Source: GCA-002840305 sp964394905
GTDB lineage: Bacteria > Patescibacteriota > Patescibacteriia > Patescibacteriales > UBA12465
Direction of reading: 5' to 3'
Length of the DNA: 5,922 nucleotides
NCBI GenBank assembly: GCA_964394905.1
Contig: CAYMZF010000029.1
Span: forward strand, 1 to 5,922
Both the position numbers and the translations under genes were made by a program. A model generated the notes under the pieces. The model ran no database searches. It was given only the letters and a program-made list of their open reading frames with translations, and had not been told where the DNA came from. Positions 1-5,922 of this stretch are shown here, in pieces (position 1 is the first letter of the stretch; each line of letters starts with the position of its first letter).

Positions 1-9
1 TTTTTTTAT

Positions 10-38
10 TTGACCCGCCCTATTTTTTTTGGTATAAT
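10..38 (+). promoter_or_regulatory. Sigma70-type promoter with extended -10, upstream of the operon
   Basis: The -35 hexamer TTGACC (10-15) matches the consensus at five of six bases. It is followed after exactly 17 nt by a perfect TATAAT (33-38). A TG at 30-31, one base before the -10, makes an extended -10 element. Transcription would start near 45, giving a leader of about 60 nt before the first ATG at 108. No comparable promoter was seen between the four genes, so this one probably drives the whole operon. It is predicted from sequence only. Confidence 0.8.
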
Positions 39-66
39 TGTATTAGATAATCTATATTTAAAACAC

Positions 67-94
67 ATAAAAAGCTAAGAAATTGGCTTTTTAT
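67..94 (+). promoter_or_regulatory. Leader hairpin with GAAA tetraloop, possible attenuator
   Basis: The arms 67-78 and 83-94 pair over 12 positions, with one G-U wobble (76 with 85), and enclose a GAAA loop (79-82), a GNRA-type tetraloop. The 3' arm contains GGCTTTTTAT, so the RNA would have a short stem ending in a run of U, as in an intrinsic terminator. It lies between the predicted start of transcription and the ATG at 108. It could act as a weak attenuator, as an RNA-stabilising 5' structure, or as the end of an upstream transcript. Only two G-C pairs are present, so it is probably a weak terminator. The pairing is seen directly; the function is inferred. Confidence 0.5.
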
Positions 95-107
95 ATATGA
101 TAAAACT

Positions 108-752
108 ATGAATATTTCATATTTCGGGCATTCTTGTTTCAAAATAGAAGAAAAGATAAACGGTGAAAATATTGTCTTAGTAACCGATCCATTTTCCAAA
201 GAAATCGGTTCATTAAAAGTGCCAAATATTGAAGCTGATATTGTTTCGGTTAGTCATAATCATGATGATCATAATAATGTTGAAGCTTTGCGGGCTAATC
301 CTTTTATCGTTGATACCGCCGGTGAATTTGATATTAAGGGAGTTATTGTTGAAGGTATTTATTCTTATCATGATAATAAAAAAGGAGCGGAACGAGGCAG
401 TAATATTATTTTTCGTTTTGATATTGAAGGATTAAGTTTAGTCCATTTAGGTGATTTAGGTGATGCGCTTGATAATAAACAATTAGAAAAAATCGGGGGA
501 GTTGATGTTTTATTTATTCCGGTTGGAGGTAAATATACTTTAGACGCTAAAAAAGCGGTGGAAGTTATTTCTCAAGTTGAACCTCGGATTGTTATTCCAA
601 TGCATTACAAAAACAAGGATGTTAAAATGGAATTAGATGATGTTGAAAAATTTGTTAAGGAGTTGGGTATTGCTCCCAGTTATGAAGAAAAATTAAAATT
701 AAATAAAAAAGATTTACCGAGCGAAGATATGCGTTTGGTTATTTTCAAATAA
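108..752 (+). CDS. MBL-fold metal-dependent hydrolase (UlaG/UPF0173-like)
   Basis: This 214-residue protein belongs to the metallo-beta-lactamase superfamily, in the small cytoplasmic branch related to UlaG and UPF0173 proteins. The metal-binding signature HxHxDH is at residues 50-55 (H50, H52, D54, H55). Further likely ligands are H88 in SYHD, D116 in HLGDLG, and H166 in IPMHY near the end of the fold. An early GHSCF (7-11) and TDPF (26-29) are typical of the family's first strands. No signal peptide or membrane segment is seen, so it should be cytosolic. The substrate cannot be named; relatives are annotated only as Zn-dependent hydrolases, and lactonase activity is known for UlaG itself. 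The ATG at 108 is preferred because the conserved strand MNISYFGHSCF begins there, although no Shine-Dalgarno sequence precedes it. It is the first gene of the operon, and ndk follows after 20 nt. Confidence 0.88.
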   Translation: MNISYFGHSCFKIEEKINGENIVLVTDPFSKEIGSLKVPNIEADIVSVSHNHDDHNNVEALRANPFIVDTAGEFDIKGVIVEGIYSYHDNKKGAERGSNIIFRFDIEGLSLVHLGDLGDALDNKQLEKIGGVDVLFIPVGGKYTLDAKKAVEVISQVEPRIVIPMHYKNKDVKMELDDVEKFVKELGIAPSYEEKLKLNKKDLPSEDMRLVIFK

Positions 753-772
753 TAAAAATTTAAAAAATAAAT

Positions 773-1375
773 ATGATGGATCAAAAAAAAGAACAAACTT
801 TCGTTATCTTAAAACCGGATGCTATTCAAAGAAGTATGATTGGAGAATTAATTTCTCGTATTGAAAAAACCGGTTTAAAATTAGTCGCTTTAAAAATGAT
901 TAATGCTACCGAAGATCAATGTTTTAAACATTATAATAAAGATGACAAATGGTTTTTAGAAAAAGGTCAAAAAATTGTAGATAATATGAAAAAAGCGGGA
1001 CTACCGATAGAAAAAGAAGCCATTGAATACGGGCGTGATATTATTAATGCTTTAGTAAAGTTTATGACTTGCGGTCCTATTATTCCGATGATATTTGAAG
1101 GTAATCGAGCGGTTGGAATAGTTAAAAAAATAGTTGGCGGTACCGAACCTTTAACTTCTGATGTCGGCACTATCAGAGGTGATTTGACTTTAGATTCTTA
1201 TGAATTGGCTAATTTTGACGGTCGAGCTATCAGAAATTTAATTCATTGTTCCGATGAAGTTTTAGAAGCTCAAAGAGAAATTGCTGTTTGGTTTAATCAA
1301 AACGAAATTGCTAAATATCGTCTAGTGTCGGAACAAATTTTATATGATATTAATTTAGATGGTATTAAAGAATAA
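773..1375 (+). CDS. ndk: Nucleoside diphosphate kinase with two insertions
   Basis: Ndk moves the terminal phosphate from one NTP to another NDP through a phosphohistidine, balancing NTP and dNTP pools in the cytosol. The N-terminal strand has TFVILKPDA with K14 (human K12). Y54, R88, T124, R135 and N155 correspond to human Y52, R58, T94, R105 and N115. The catalytic histidine is H158 in NLIHCSD, followed by the conserved EAQREIAVWF. The human R88 position appears to be K118. At 200 residues it is longer than the usual 140-155. About 28 extra residues lie between Y54 and R88, and about 10 lie between R135 and H158; the rest of the excess is a C-terminal tail after about residue 175. All other catalytic positions are kept, so it is probably active. 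The start is ambiguous between adjacent ATGs at 773 and 776. There is no Shine-Dalgarno sequence, and the next gene starts 15 nt downstream. Confidence 0.93.
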   Translation: MMDQKKEQTFVILKPDAIQRSMIGELISRIEKTGLKLVALKMINATEDQCFKHYNKDDKWFLEKGQKIVDNMKKAGLPIEKEAIEYGRDIINALVKFMTCGPIIPMIFEGNRAVGIVKKIVGGTEPLTSDVGTIRGDLTLDSYELANFDGRAIRNLIHCSDEVLEAQREIAVWFNQNEIAKYRLVSEQILYDINLDGIKE

Positions 1376-1390
1376 ACTTATATAATTTTT

Positions 1391-1873
1391 ATGGAAAAAG
1401 AAAATTGGCAAACTAAATTTAAAAGAGTTATTAAAGAAAAAGACGGTAGTTTTTATTTAATGATTTTTGTTGTTTTTTTTACTTTATTAACTTTATTTTT
1501 ATGGGTAACCAATTTAAAAATAGTTTTTTCTAAAGATAAAATTAATGATAACAAAGAAATTGTAAATGTTTCTGATTCTGAAAACGAAGTTGATAAAGCT
1601 TTAAATGATGTCATAACAGTTTTAAATAATTTAGATATGGCTACTACTTCAACTTCAACGCCTACTTCTTCCGAACCGGTTGTTAAAGAAGCTGATTTGG
1701 AAAAAATGAAGCAAGCTTTAAATGAAAAAATTGAACAAAAAAATTCAATTAGTAATGCCAGTAGCAGCTCTTCAACTATTCCGGTTATTTCACAAGAATT
1801 AGATGACAGTGAGCAAGAAATTGCCGAATTAAAATTAAGAATAGCTGAGTTGGAAGAAAAATTAAATGATTAA
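1391..1873 (+). CDS. Small single-pass membrane protein with C-terminal coiled coil, function unknown
   Basis: I do not recognise a family for this 160-residue protein. A basic N-terminus (about residues 1-18, with several Lys and Arg) precedes one strongly hydrophobic stretch at about 21-41, rich in Phe, Leu and Val. It looks like an uncleaved signal anchor, with the N-terminus inside and the remainder outside by the positive-inside rule. The outer part is polar and low in complexity, with Ser/Thr-rich linkers at about 85-95 and 121-130. It ends in a charged heptad-like segment at about 137-159 (EIAELKLRIAELEEKL) that should form a coiled coil and may drive oligomerisation. There are no cysteines and no catalytic motif. 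It lies 15 nt after ndk and 20 nt before gyrA, so it is almost certainly co-transcribed with them. Its base composition and codon use look like those of its neighbours, which supports a real gene. Confidence 0.75.
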   Translation: MEKENWQTKFKRVIKEKDGSFYLMIFVVFFTLLTLFLWVTNLKIVFSKDKINDNKEIVNVSDSENEVDKALNDVITVLNNLDMATTSTSTPTSSEPVVKEADLEKMKQALNEKIEQKNSISNASSSSSTIPVISQELDDSEQEIAELKLRIAELEEKLND

Positions 1874-1893
1874 TAATATTAAATAATTATAAA

Positions 1894-4800
1894 ATGAAAA
1901 AAGCAGACAGTAAAAAAAGATTAATAAAAAAAGATACTAAAAAATCTGTTTCCGACAAAAATACTCCATTAGAAAGCAATATCGTTGAAGAGGATGAGAT
2001 TATCAATGATAGCGGACGTCACAAAACCAAGTATGGTTTAGTTCAGCTTCAAGCTATTGGCGAAGAAATGAGCACCTCTTATTTGGATTATGCCATGAGT
2101 GTTATCGTAGCTCGGGCCTTGCCGGATGTTCGTGATGGTTTAAAACCGGTTCATCGCCGTATTTTATATGCGATGTGGGATATTGGTTTGAGACCGACCA
2201 GTAAATTTAGAAAATCAGCTACTGTAGTAGGTGAAGTTTTAGGTAAATATCATCCTCATGGCGATACGGCTGTTTATGATTCTATGGTTAGATTGGCTCA
2301 AGATTTCTCAATGCGTTATCCTTTGGTTCGTGGTCAAGGAAACTTTGGCTCAATAGATGGTGATGGAGCGGCGGCGATGCGTTATTGTATTACCGGTGAT
2401 AGTTTATTATTAACCGATAAAGGTATAGTGGAGATAGCTTCTTTATCTAAAAAAAGTGAAACAGATATTAAAATAAATATTTTAAATTATCAAGGAGATA
2501 ATAAACCGGCTATTAAATTTTTTAATTCCGGTCAGCATCAAATTATAAAAATAAACACCGAGCAAGGTTATGAAATAAAAGGATCAATTAATCATCCGGT
2601 TCTTTTATGGGGTTTAAATGAATTTGGTCAGCCTTATTTTTATTGGAAAACTTTAGAAAATATTAATAAAGACGATTATGTAGTTCTTAATCGTAATTTT
2701 TCGCTATTTTCCAAAGAAGATTTAAATTTAAAAAGTTTTTTTCCTAAAATTAATAATAAAAAAACCGATCGAATTGCATTACCTGATAAAATGAATAAAG
2801 ATTTATCTTTTTTATTAGGAGCTTTAGTGGCGGAAGGTAGTTATCATAAAGGACAAATTTTATTTTGTAATTCTGATTTGGTTTTTTATAATAAAGTAAA
2901 AAATATAGTTTTAAAACAATTTCCGGGAGTAAAATTATATGAAAGAAAAATGGCTGGAAATTGCTTAGAATTTAGTATTTATCAACAAAATATAGTTAAT
3001 TTTTTGAAAAATATCGGATTATCTACTAATGTTTCTGATAAAAAAGAAATTCCTTTTTCAGTTCTAAAATCAAGTAAAGCGGTTATCACTATGTTTTTAC
3101 AAGCTTTATTTGAAGGTGATGGTTCGGTCAGTTACAAAATTGATAATCGACATGGCGGTAAATCAATTGAATTGACCTATAATTCTAAAAGTAAAAAATT
3201 AATTAATCAGTTAAAAACAATATTATTAAATTTTTCTATTGTTACCACTTCACCTTATCAAGATAAAAGAAATGCTTGCTATAAATTGATAATTTCCGGG
3301 ACTGAAAATATATTTAATTTCTATAAAAATATAAATTTCTTTTCTGATCGAAAAAGAGAAATATTAGCTCAAATTAAAAAAATAAATTTAACTCGTTTAA
3401 GCCAAAATGATTATATCCCTTTTTTAAATGATTATTTAAGAGCTAATTATTCAAATAGTTTTATAAAAAGAAATAATTTTGATCGTTATAATAGTTTAAC
3501 TAAAAATGTTAAAAAGTTAAAAAGTATTTTAAATCCAAGTGATTTTAAAATGGTTAATTATTTATTAAAAAATGCTTATTTTTTTAATCAAGTAAAAAAT
3601 ATTGAATGGTTAAAAAATAAAGAAAACGTTTATTCTATAAAAGTTAATAGTTCGTGCCATTCTTTTGTGGCTAATGGTTTTATTAATCATAATACCGAAG
3701 CTAAATTATCGGCCATAACCGAAGAATTAATTTTTGATATTGATAAAAATACCGTTAATTTTATTCCTAACTACGACGGTTCGCAACAAGAACCTCAGGT
3801 GTTACCAGCTAAATTACCTAACTTATTATTAAACGGTTGTATGGGTATCGCCGTGGGTATGTCAACTAATATTCCTACCCATAATTTAAAAGAATTGGTT
3901 GGAGCCATTGATTTATTATTGGATAAACCGGAATCAACCGTGGAAGATTTAATGGAATTTGTTAAAGGACCGGATTTTCCAACCGGTGGTATAATTTATG
4001 ATCAAAAAGATATTTTAAACGCTTATGCTACCGGTAAAGGTGGAATTGTCACTCGCGGTCGAGCCGATATTGCCGAAGATAAAAACGGAAATTTTCAAAT
4101 AATTATTACGGAATTGCCTTATCAAGTCAATAAATCAACTTTAGTTGAAAAAATTGCTGATTTAGTAAAAGAAAAGAAGATTGAAGGAGTAAAAAGTTTA
4201 AGAGATGAATCTGACAAAGATGGAATTAGAGTTGTTTTGGATTTAAAGAAAGATTCCTATCCTAAAAAGATTCTAAACAGTTTGTATAAAAATACGGCTT
4301 TGCAAAGTACTTTTCATGTAAATATGTTGGCCTTAGTAGATGGAATTCAGCCTAAAGTTTTAACTTTAAAAATGATTTTAGAAGAATACATTAAACATCG
4401 AGAAGAAGTTGTTCATCGTCGTACCGAATTTGAATTGAATAAAGCTAAAGATCGAGCTCATATTTTAGAAGGTTTGATGATTGCTTTAAAAAATATTGAT
4501 GAAGTTATTAAAACTATTAAAGCTTCTAAAGATAAAGAAGTAGCTAAAGTTAATTTAATAAAGAGATTTAAATTATCCGAACGTCAAGCTATTGCTATTT
4601 TGGAAATGAAATTACAAAGTTTGGCTAATTTAGAAAGAACTAAAATTGAAGATGAATTGAAAGAAAAATTAAAAACAATAAAAGAGTTAGAATCAATTTT
4701 AGCTTCCAAAACTAAAATAAGAAAAATTATTAAAGACGAAACCATAGAATTGGGAGAAAAATTTGGTGATGAACGTCGTACTCAAGTAGTGGCTCATGGC

Positions 4801-5781
4801 GTTAAAAATTTTAATGTGGAAGATTTGGTTCCAAATGAAGAAGCCATGGTGATGATGACTCGAGACGGTTATATCAAAAGGCTTGATCCGGATACCTTTA
4901 AAGTTCAAGCTCGAGGTGGAAAAGGAGTTATCGGTTTGACCACTAAAGAAGAAGATTTGGTTGAATTTATGTTTATTACTCAAACTCATAATGATATTTT
5001 ATTCTTTACCACCAAGGGGCGGGTTTTTCAATTAAAAGCTTACGAAATTCCGCAGGCTTCTCGAACGGCTAAAGGAACCCCGATTGTTAATTTTTTGCAG
5101 CTTATAGGTGGTGAACAAATTACTTCTATTTTACCTTTAGATAAAATATCAAGTTATAATTATTTATTCTTTGCCACTGAAAAAGGTTTAGTTAAAAAAG
5201 TAAAGACCGATGCTTTTTCCAATGTTCGACGTAACGGTTTAATCGCTATTAAAATAAAAAATGATGATAAATTAATTTGGTGTAAACCGACTTCAGGGGT
5301 TGATCAAATCAGTTTAATAACCGCCAATGGTCAAGCTATTCGTTTTGCCGAAAAAGAAGTTCGGGATATGGGACGTAATGCTTCCGGTGTTCGAGGTATA
5401 AAATTAAAAGCTAAAGATATCGTAGTCGGTATGGGAGTAATTAAAACCGATAAAGACATTAAACGCCATTATCAGATTATAACTATCATGAATAAAGGTT
5501 ATGGCAAGCGAACTGATTTAAATTTATATAAAGTTCAAGGTCGTGGCGGTAGCGGTATTAGAACGGCCAAGGTTAGCGATAAGAGCGGTAAAATCAGCAA
5601 TGCTTTTGTAGTTAACAGAGATAATATGGATGAAAAAGATTTGATTATTATATCTAATAAAGGCCAAGTGATAAGATTACCTTATAAATCTATCAGTGAA
5701 TTAGGCCGTGATACTCAAGGAGTTAGAATTATGCGTTTTAAAGATAATGATGATTGTGTCGCTAGCGTTACTTACGTTTAA
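1894..5781 (+). CDS. gyrA: DNA gyrase subunit A precursor, interrupted by an intein
   Basis: GyrA is the DNA-cleaving subunit of the A2B2 gyrase that introduces negative supercoils using ATP. The 1295-residue precursor contains a 436-residue intein (C165-N600); removing it gives 859 residues, close to E. coli GyrA (875). A Lys-rich extension (about 1-40) precedes the conserved core, in which SYLDYAMSVIVARALPD marks the start. The winged-helix region carries HPHGD and the catalytic tyrosine Y164 (E. coli Y122). The quinolone-determining positions 83 and 87 are T125 and D129. After the intein come TEAKLS, the tower domain, and a long coiled-coil arm (about 830-945). The C-terminal pinwheel (about 975-1295) contains the GyrA box QARGGKG at 1005-1011, which favours GyrA over ParC. 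A second box-like QGRGGSG lies at 1215-1221. The acidic C-terminal tail of E. coli GyrA is absent. The ATG at 1894 is the first in frame after the previous gene; no Shine-Dalgarno sequence is seen. Confidence 0.97.
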   Translation: MKKADSKKRLIKKDTKKSVSDKNTPLESNIVEEDEIINDSGRHKTKYGLVQLQAIGEEMSTSYLDYAMSVIVARALPDVRDGLKPVHRRILYAMWDIGLRPTSKFRKSATVVGEVLGKYHPHGDTAVYDSMVRLAQDFSMRYPLVRGQGNFGSIDGDGAAAMRYCITGDSLLLTDKGIVEIASLSKKSETDIKINILNYQGDNKPAIKFFNSGQHQIIKINTEQGYEIKGSINHPVLLWGLNEFGQPYFYWKTLENINKDDYVVLNRNFSLFSKEDLNLKSFFPKINNKKTDRIALPDKMNKDLSFLLGALVAEGSYHKGQILFCNSDLVFYNKVKNIVLKQFPGVKLYERKMAGNCLEFSIYQQNIVNFLKNIGLSTNVSDKKEIPFSVLKSSKAVITMFLQALFEGDGSVSYKIDNRHGGKSIELTYNSKSKKLINQLKTILLNFSIVTTSPYQDKRNACYKLIISGTENIFNFYKNINFFSDRKREILAQIKKINLTRLSQNDYIPFLNDYLRANYSNSFIKRNNFDRYNSLTKNVKKLKSILNPSDFKMVNYLLKNAYFFNQVKNIEWLKNKENVYSIKVNSSCHSFVANGFINHNTEAKLSAITEELIFDIDKNTVNFIPNYDGSQQEPQVLPAKLPNLLLNGCMGIAVGMSTNIPTHNLKELVGAIDLLLDKPESTVEDLMEFVKGPDFPTGGIIYDQKDILNAYATGKGGIVTRGRADIAEDKNGNFQIIITELPYQVNKSTLVEKIADLVKEKKIEGVKSLRDESDKDGIRVVLDLKKDSYPKKILNSLYKNTALQSTFHVNMLALVDGIQPKVLTLKMILEEYIKHREEVVHRRTEFELNKAKDRAHILEGLMIALKNIDEVIKTIKASKDKEVAKVNLIKRFKLSERQAIAILEMKLQSLANLERTKIEDELKEKLKTIKELESILASKTKIRKIIKDETIELGEKFGDERRTQVVAHGVKNFNVEDLVPNEEAMVMMTRDGYIKRLDPDTFKVQARGGKGVIGLTTKEEDLVEFMFITQTHNDILFFTTKGRVFQLKAYEIPQASRTAKGTPIVNFLQLIGGEQITSILPLDKISSYNYLFFATEKGLVKKVKTDAFSNVRRNGLIAIKIKNDDKLIWCKPTSGVDQISLITANGQAIRFAEKEVRDMGRNASGVRGIKLKAKDIVVGMGVIKTDKDIKRHYQIITIMNKGYGKRTDLNLYKVQGRGGSGIRTAKVSDKSGKISNAFVVNRDNMDEKDLIIISNKGQVIRLPYKSISELGRDTQGVRIMRFKDNDDCVASVTYV
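2386..3693 (+). mobile_element. GyrA intein with LAGLIDADG homing endonuclease
   Basis: This 436-residue in-frame protein intron lies between Y164 and T601 of the precursor. Block A starts with the nucleophile C165 in CITGDSLLL, nearly the same as the mycobacterial GyrA intein start CITGDALV. Block B is GSINHPVL with H234; its usual TxxH is SxxH here (S231). Block F is VYSIKV with H589, and block G ends in NGFINHN, with the penultimate H599 and the cyclising N600. The next extein residue is T601, a valid +1 nucleophile, so all residues for class 1 splicing are present apart from the Thr-to-Ser change. The N-terminal splicing part covers about 165-272 and the C-terminal part about 570-600; the endonuclease lies between them. 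Insertion immediately after the active-site tyrosine is the junction known from mycobacterial GyrA inteins. Family assignment is firm; splicing activity is inferred. Confidence 0.97.
2812..3123 (+). other. LAGLIDADG endonuclease core motifs inside the intein
   Basis: Two dodecapeptide-type motifs mark a double-motif LAGLIDADG (DOD) homing endonuclease. The first is LLGALVAEG (residues 307-315) with acid E314; the second is FLQALFEGDG (401-410) with acid D409. They are 95 residues apart, within the usual range for monomeric enzymes of this class. Both metal-binding acids are present and the frame is open, so the nuclease may be active, unlike the endonuclease-free M. xenopi mini-intein. Its natural target would be the intein-less gyrA junction encoding MRY-TEA. 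A Lys- and Asn-rich stretch (about 460-565) follows before block F; it may be part of the nuclease or an extra DNA-binding segment. Confidence 0.88.
4906..4926 (+). other. GyrA box in the C-terminal pinwheel
   Basis: Residues 1005-1011 read QARGGKG, a match to the GyrA box (QRRGGKG in E. coli) with Ala for the first Arg. After intein removal it falls at 569-575, close to the E. coli position (560-566). In the family this motif is needed for wrapping DNA and for negative supercoiling, and its presence separates GyrA from ParC. Confidence 0.88.
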
Positions 5782-5922
5782 TAGTTTTTGTATCATATAA
5801 TATTGGAAGATTTTTGTTAAAAAATATTGATTTTTTTTGTAAATGAATGGATAAGCGATAATTTTTCTAATTCTCCTAATAATTTGTTTTATTACTCATA
5901 TTTTTATATTTTTTGAAGTGGC
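5782..5922 (+). other. AT-rich region after gyrA, no supported gene
   Basis: These 141 nt contain no convincing start codon, ORF or RNA gene on either strand. Short A-tract and T-tract pairings near 5810-5840 could fold, but only with A-U pairs, so no intrinsic terminator can be called. A TATAAT at 5796-5801 lacks a -35 partner. The end of the operon transcript is therefore not defined in this window. Confidence 0.5.

Noticed and set aside
229..435. 68-codon open frame on the plus strand inside the MBL-fold gene
   Set aside because: It lies wholly within a well-supported gene in another frame; its Ile/Leu-rich translation is what AT-rich DNA gives out of frame.
967..1170. 67-codon open frame on the minus strand across ndk
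   Set aside because: It is antisense to conserved Ndk codons and has no start context or recognisable motif.
1381..1386. TATAAT just before the coiled-coil protein gene
   Set aside because: No -35 lies at the right distance and the start point would fall at or inside the ATG; chance in AT-rich DNA is likely.
4699..4989. 96-codon open frame on the minus strand across the gyrA C-terminal region
   Set aside because: It is antisense to the conserved pinwheel start; its Phe/His/Ser-rich translation looks like a shadow.
1894..5781. ParC (topoisomerase IV subunit A) instead of GyrA
   Set aside because: The GyrA box and a full C-terminal pinwheel are present, and the mature length fits GyrA.
5796..5801. 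TATAAT after gyrA as a promoter for a downstream gene
   Set aside because: No -35-like hexamer at 16-18 nt and no gene start follows within the window.
5810..5840. Possible intrinsic terminator after gyrA
   Set aside because: The possible stems are short and made only of A-U pairs; no G-C stem precedes a U tract.
5855..5922. Hydrophobic open frame running off the right edge
   Set aside because: It follows a TAA, has no ATG, GTG or TTG start, and T-rich DNA reads as hydrophobic residues by default.

Overview
The window holds four co-directional plus-strand genes, tightly packed, with 15-20 nt between neighbours. They follow one strong-looking sigma70-type promoter at the left edge and read as a single operon. 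In order they encode a metallo-beta-lactamase-fold hydrolase, nucleoside diphosphate kinase (ndk), a small membrane-anchored coiled-coil protein of unknown function, and DNA gyrase subunit A (gyrA). All four end in TAA, and there is no need to read TGA as an amino acid. None of the four starts has a recognisable Shine-Dalgarno sequence. The DNA is strongly A+T-rich. These traits suggest a bacterium with a small AT-rich genome, most likely Candidatus Patescibacteria (CPR). That placement is an inference from general character and gene neighbourhood, not from a phylogenetic marker.

The most notable object is an in-frame 436-residue intein inside gyrA (nt 2386-3693). It sits exactly after the DNA-cleaving tyrosine (Y164, equivalent to E. 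coli Y122) and before the Thr that follows it. This is the same junction used by the mycobacterial GyrA inteins, such as the Mycobacterium xenopi mini-intein. Unlike that mini-intein, this one carries a LAGLIDADG-type homing endonuclease with both acidic motifs present. Removing it leaves an 859-residue GyrA of ordinary length, with a GyrA box and a full C-terminal pinwheel. The intein's endonuclease half is visibly richer in A+T than the host gyrA sequence around it.

Layout: 10-38 promoter (TTGACC, 17 nt, extended TATAAT); 67-94 leader hairpin with a GAAA tetraloop and a U-rich 3' arm; 108-752 MBL-fold hydrolase; 773-1375 ndk, with two insertions relative to standard Ndk; 1391-1873 one-TM coiled-coil protein; 1894-5781 gyrA with its intein; 5782-5922 AT-rich sequence with no supported gene.

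Ndk balances nucleoside triphosphate pools and GyrA is half of the enzyme that supercoils DNA, so the operon loosely joins nucleotide supply and DNA topology. The roles of the MBL-fold protein and the membrane protein in it are unknown. The intein must be removed before GyrA can work, because the precursor separates the catalytic tyrosine from the residues that follow it.
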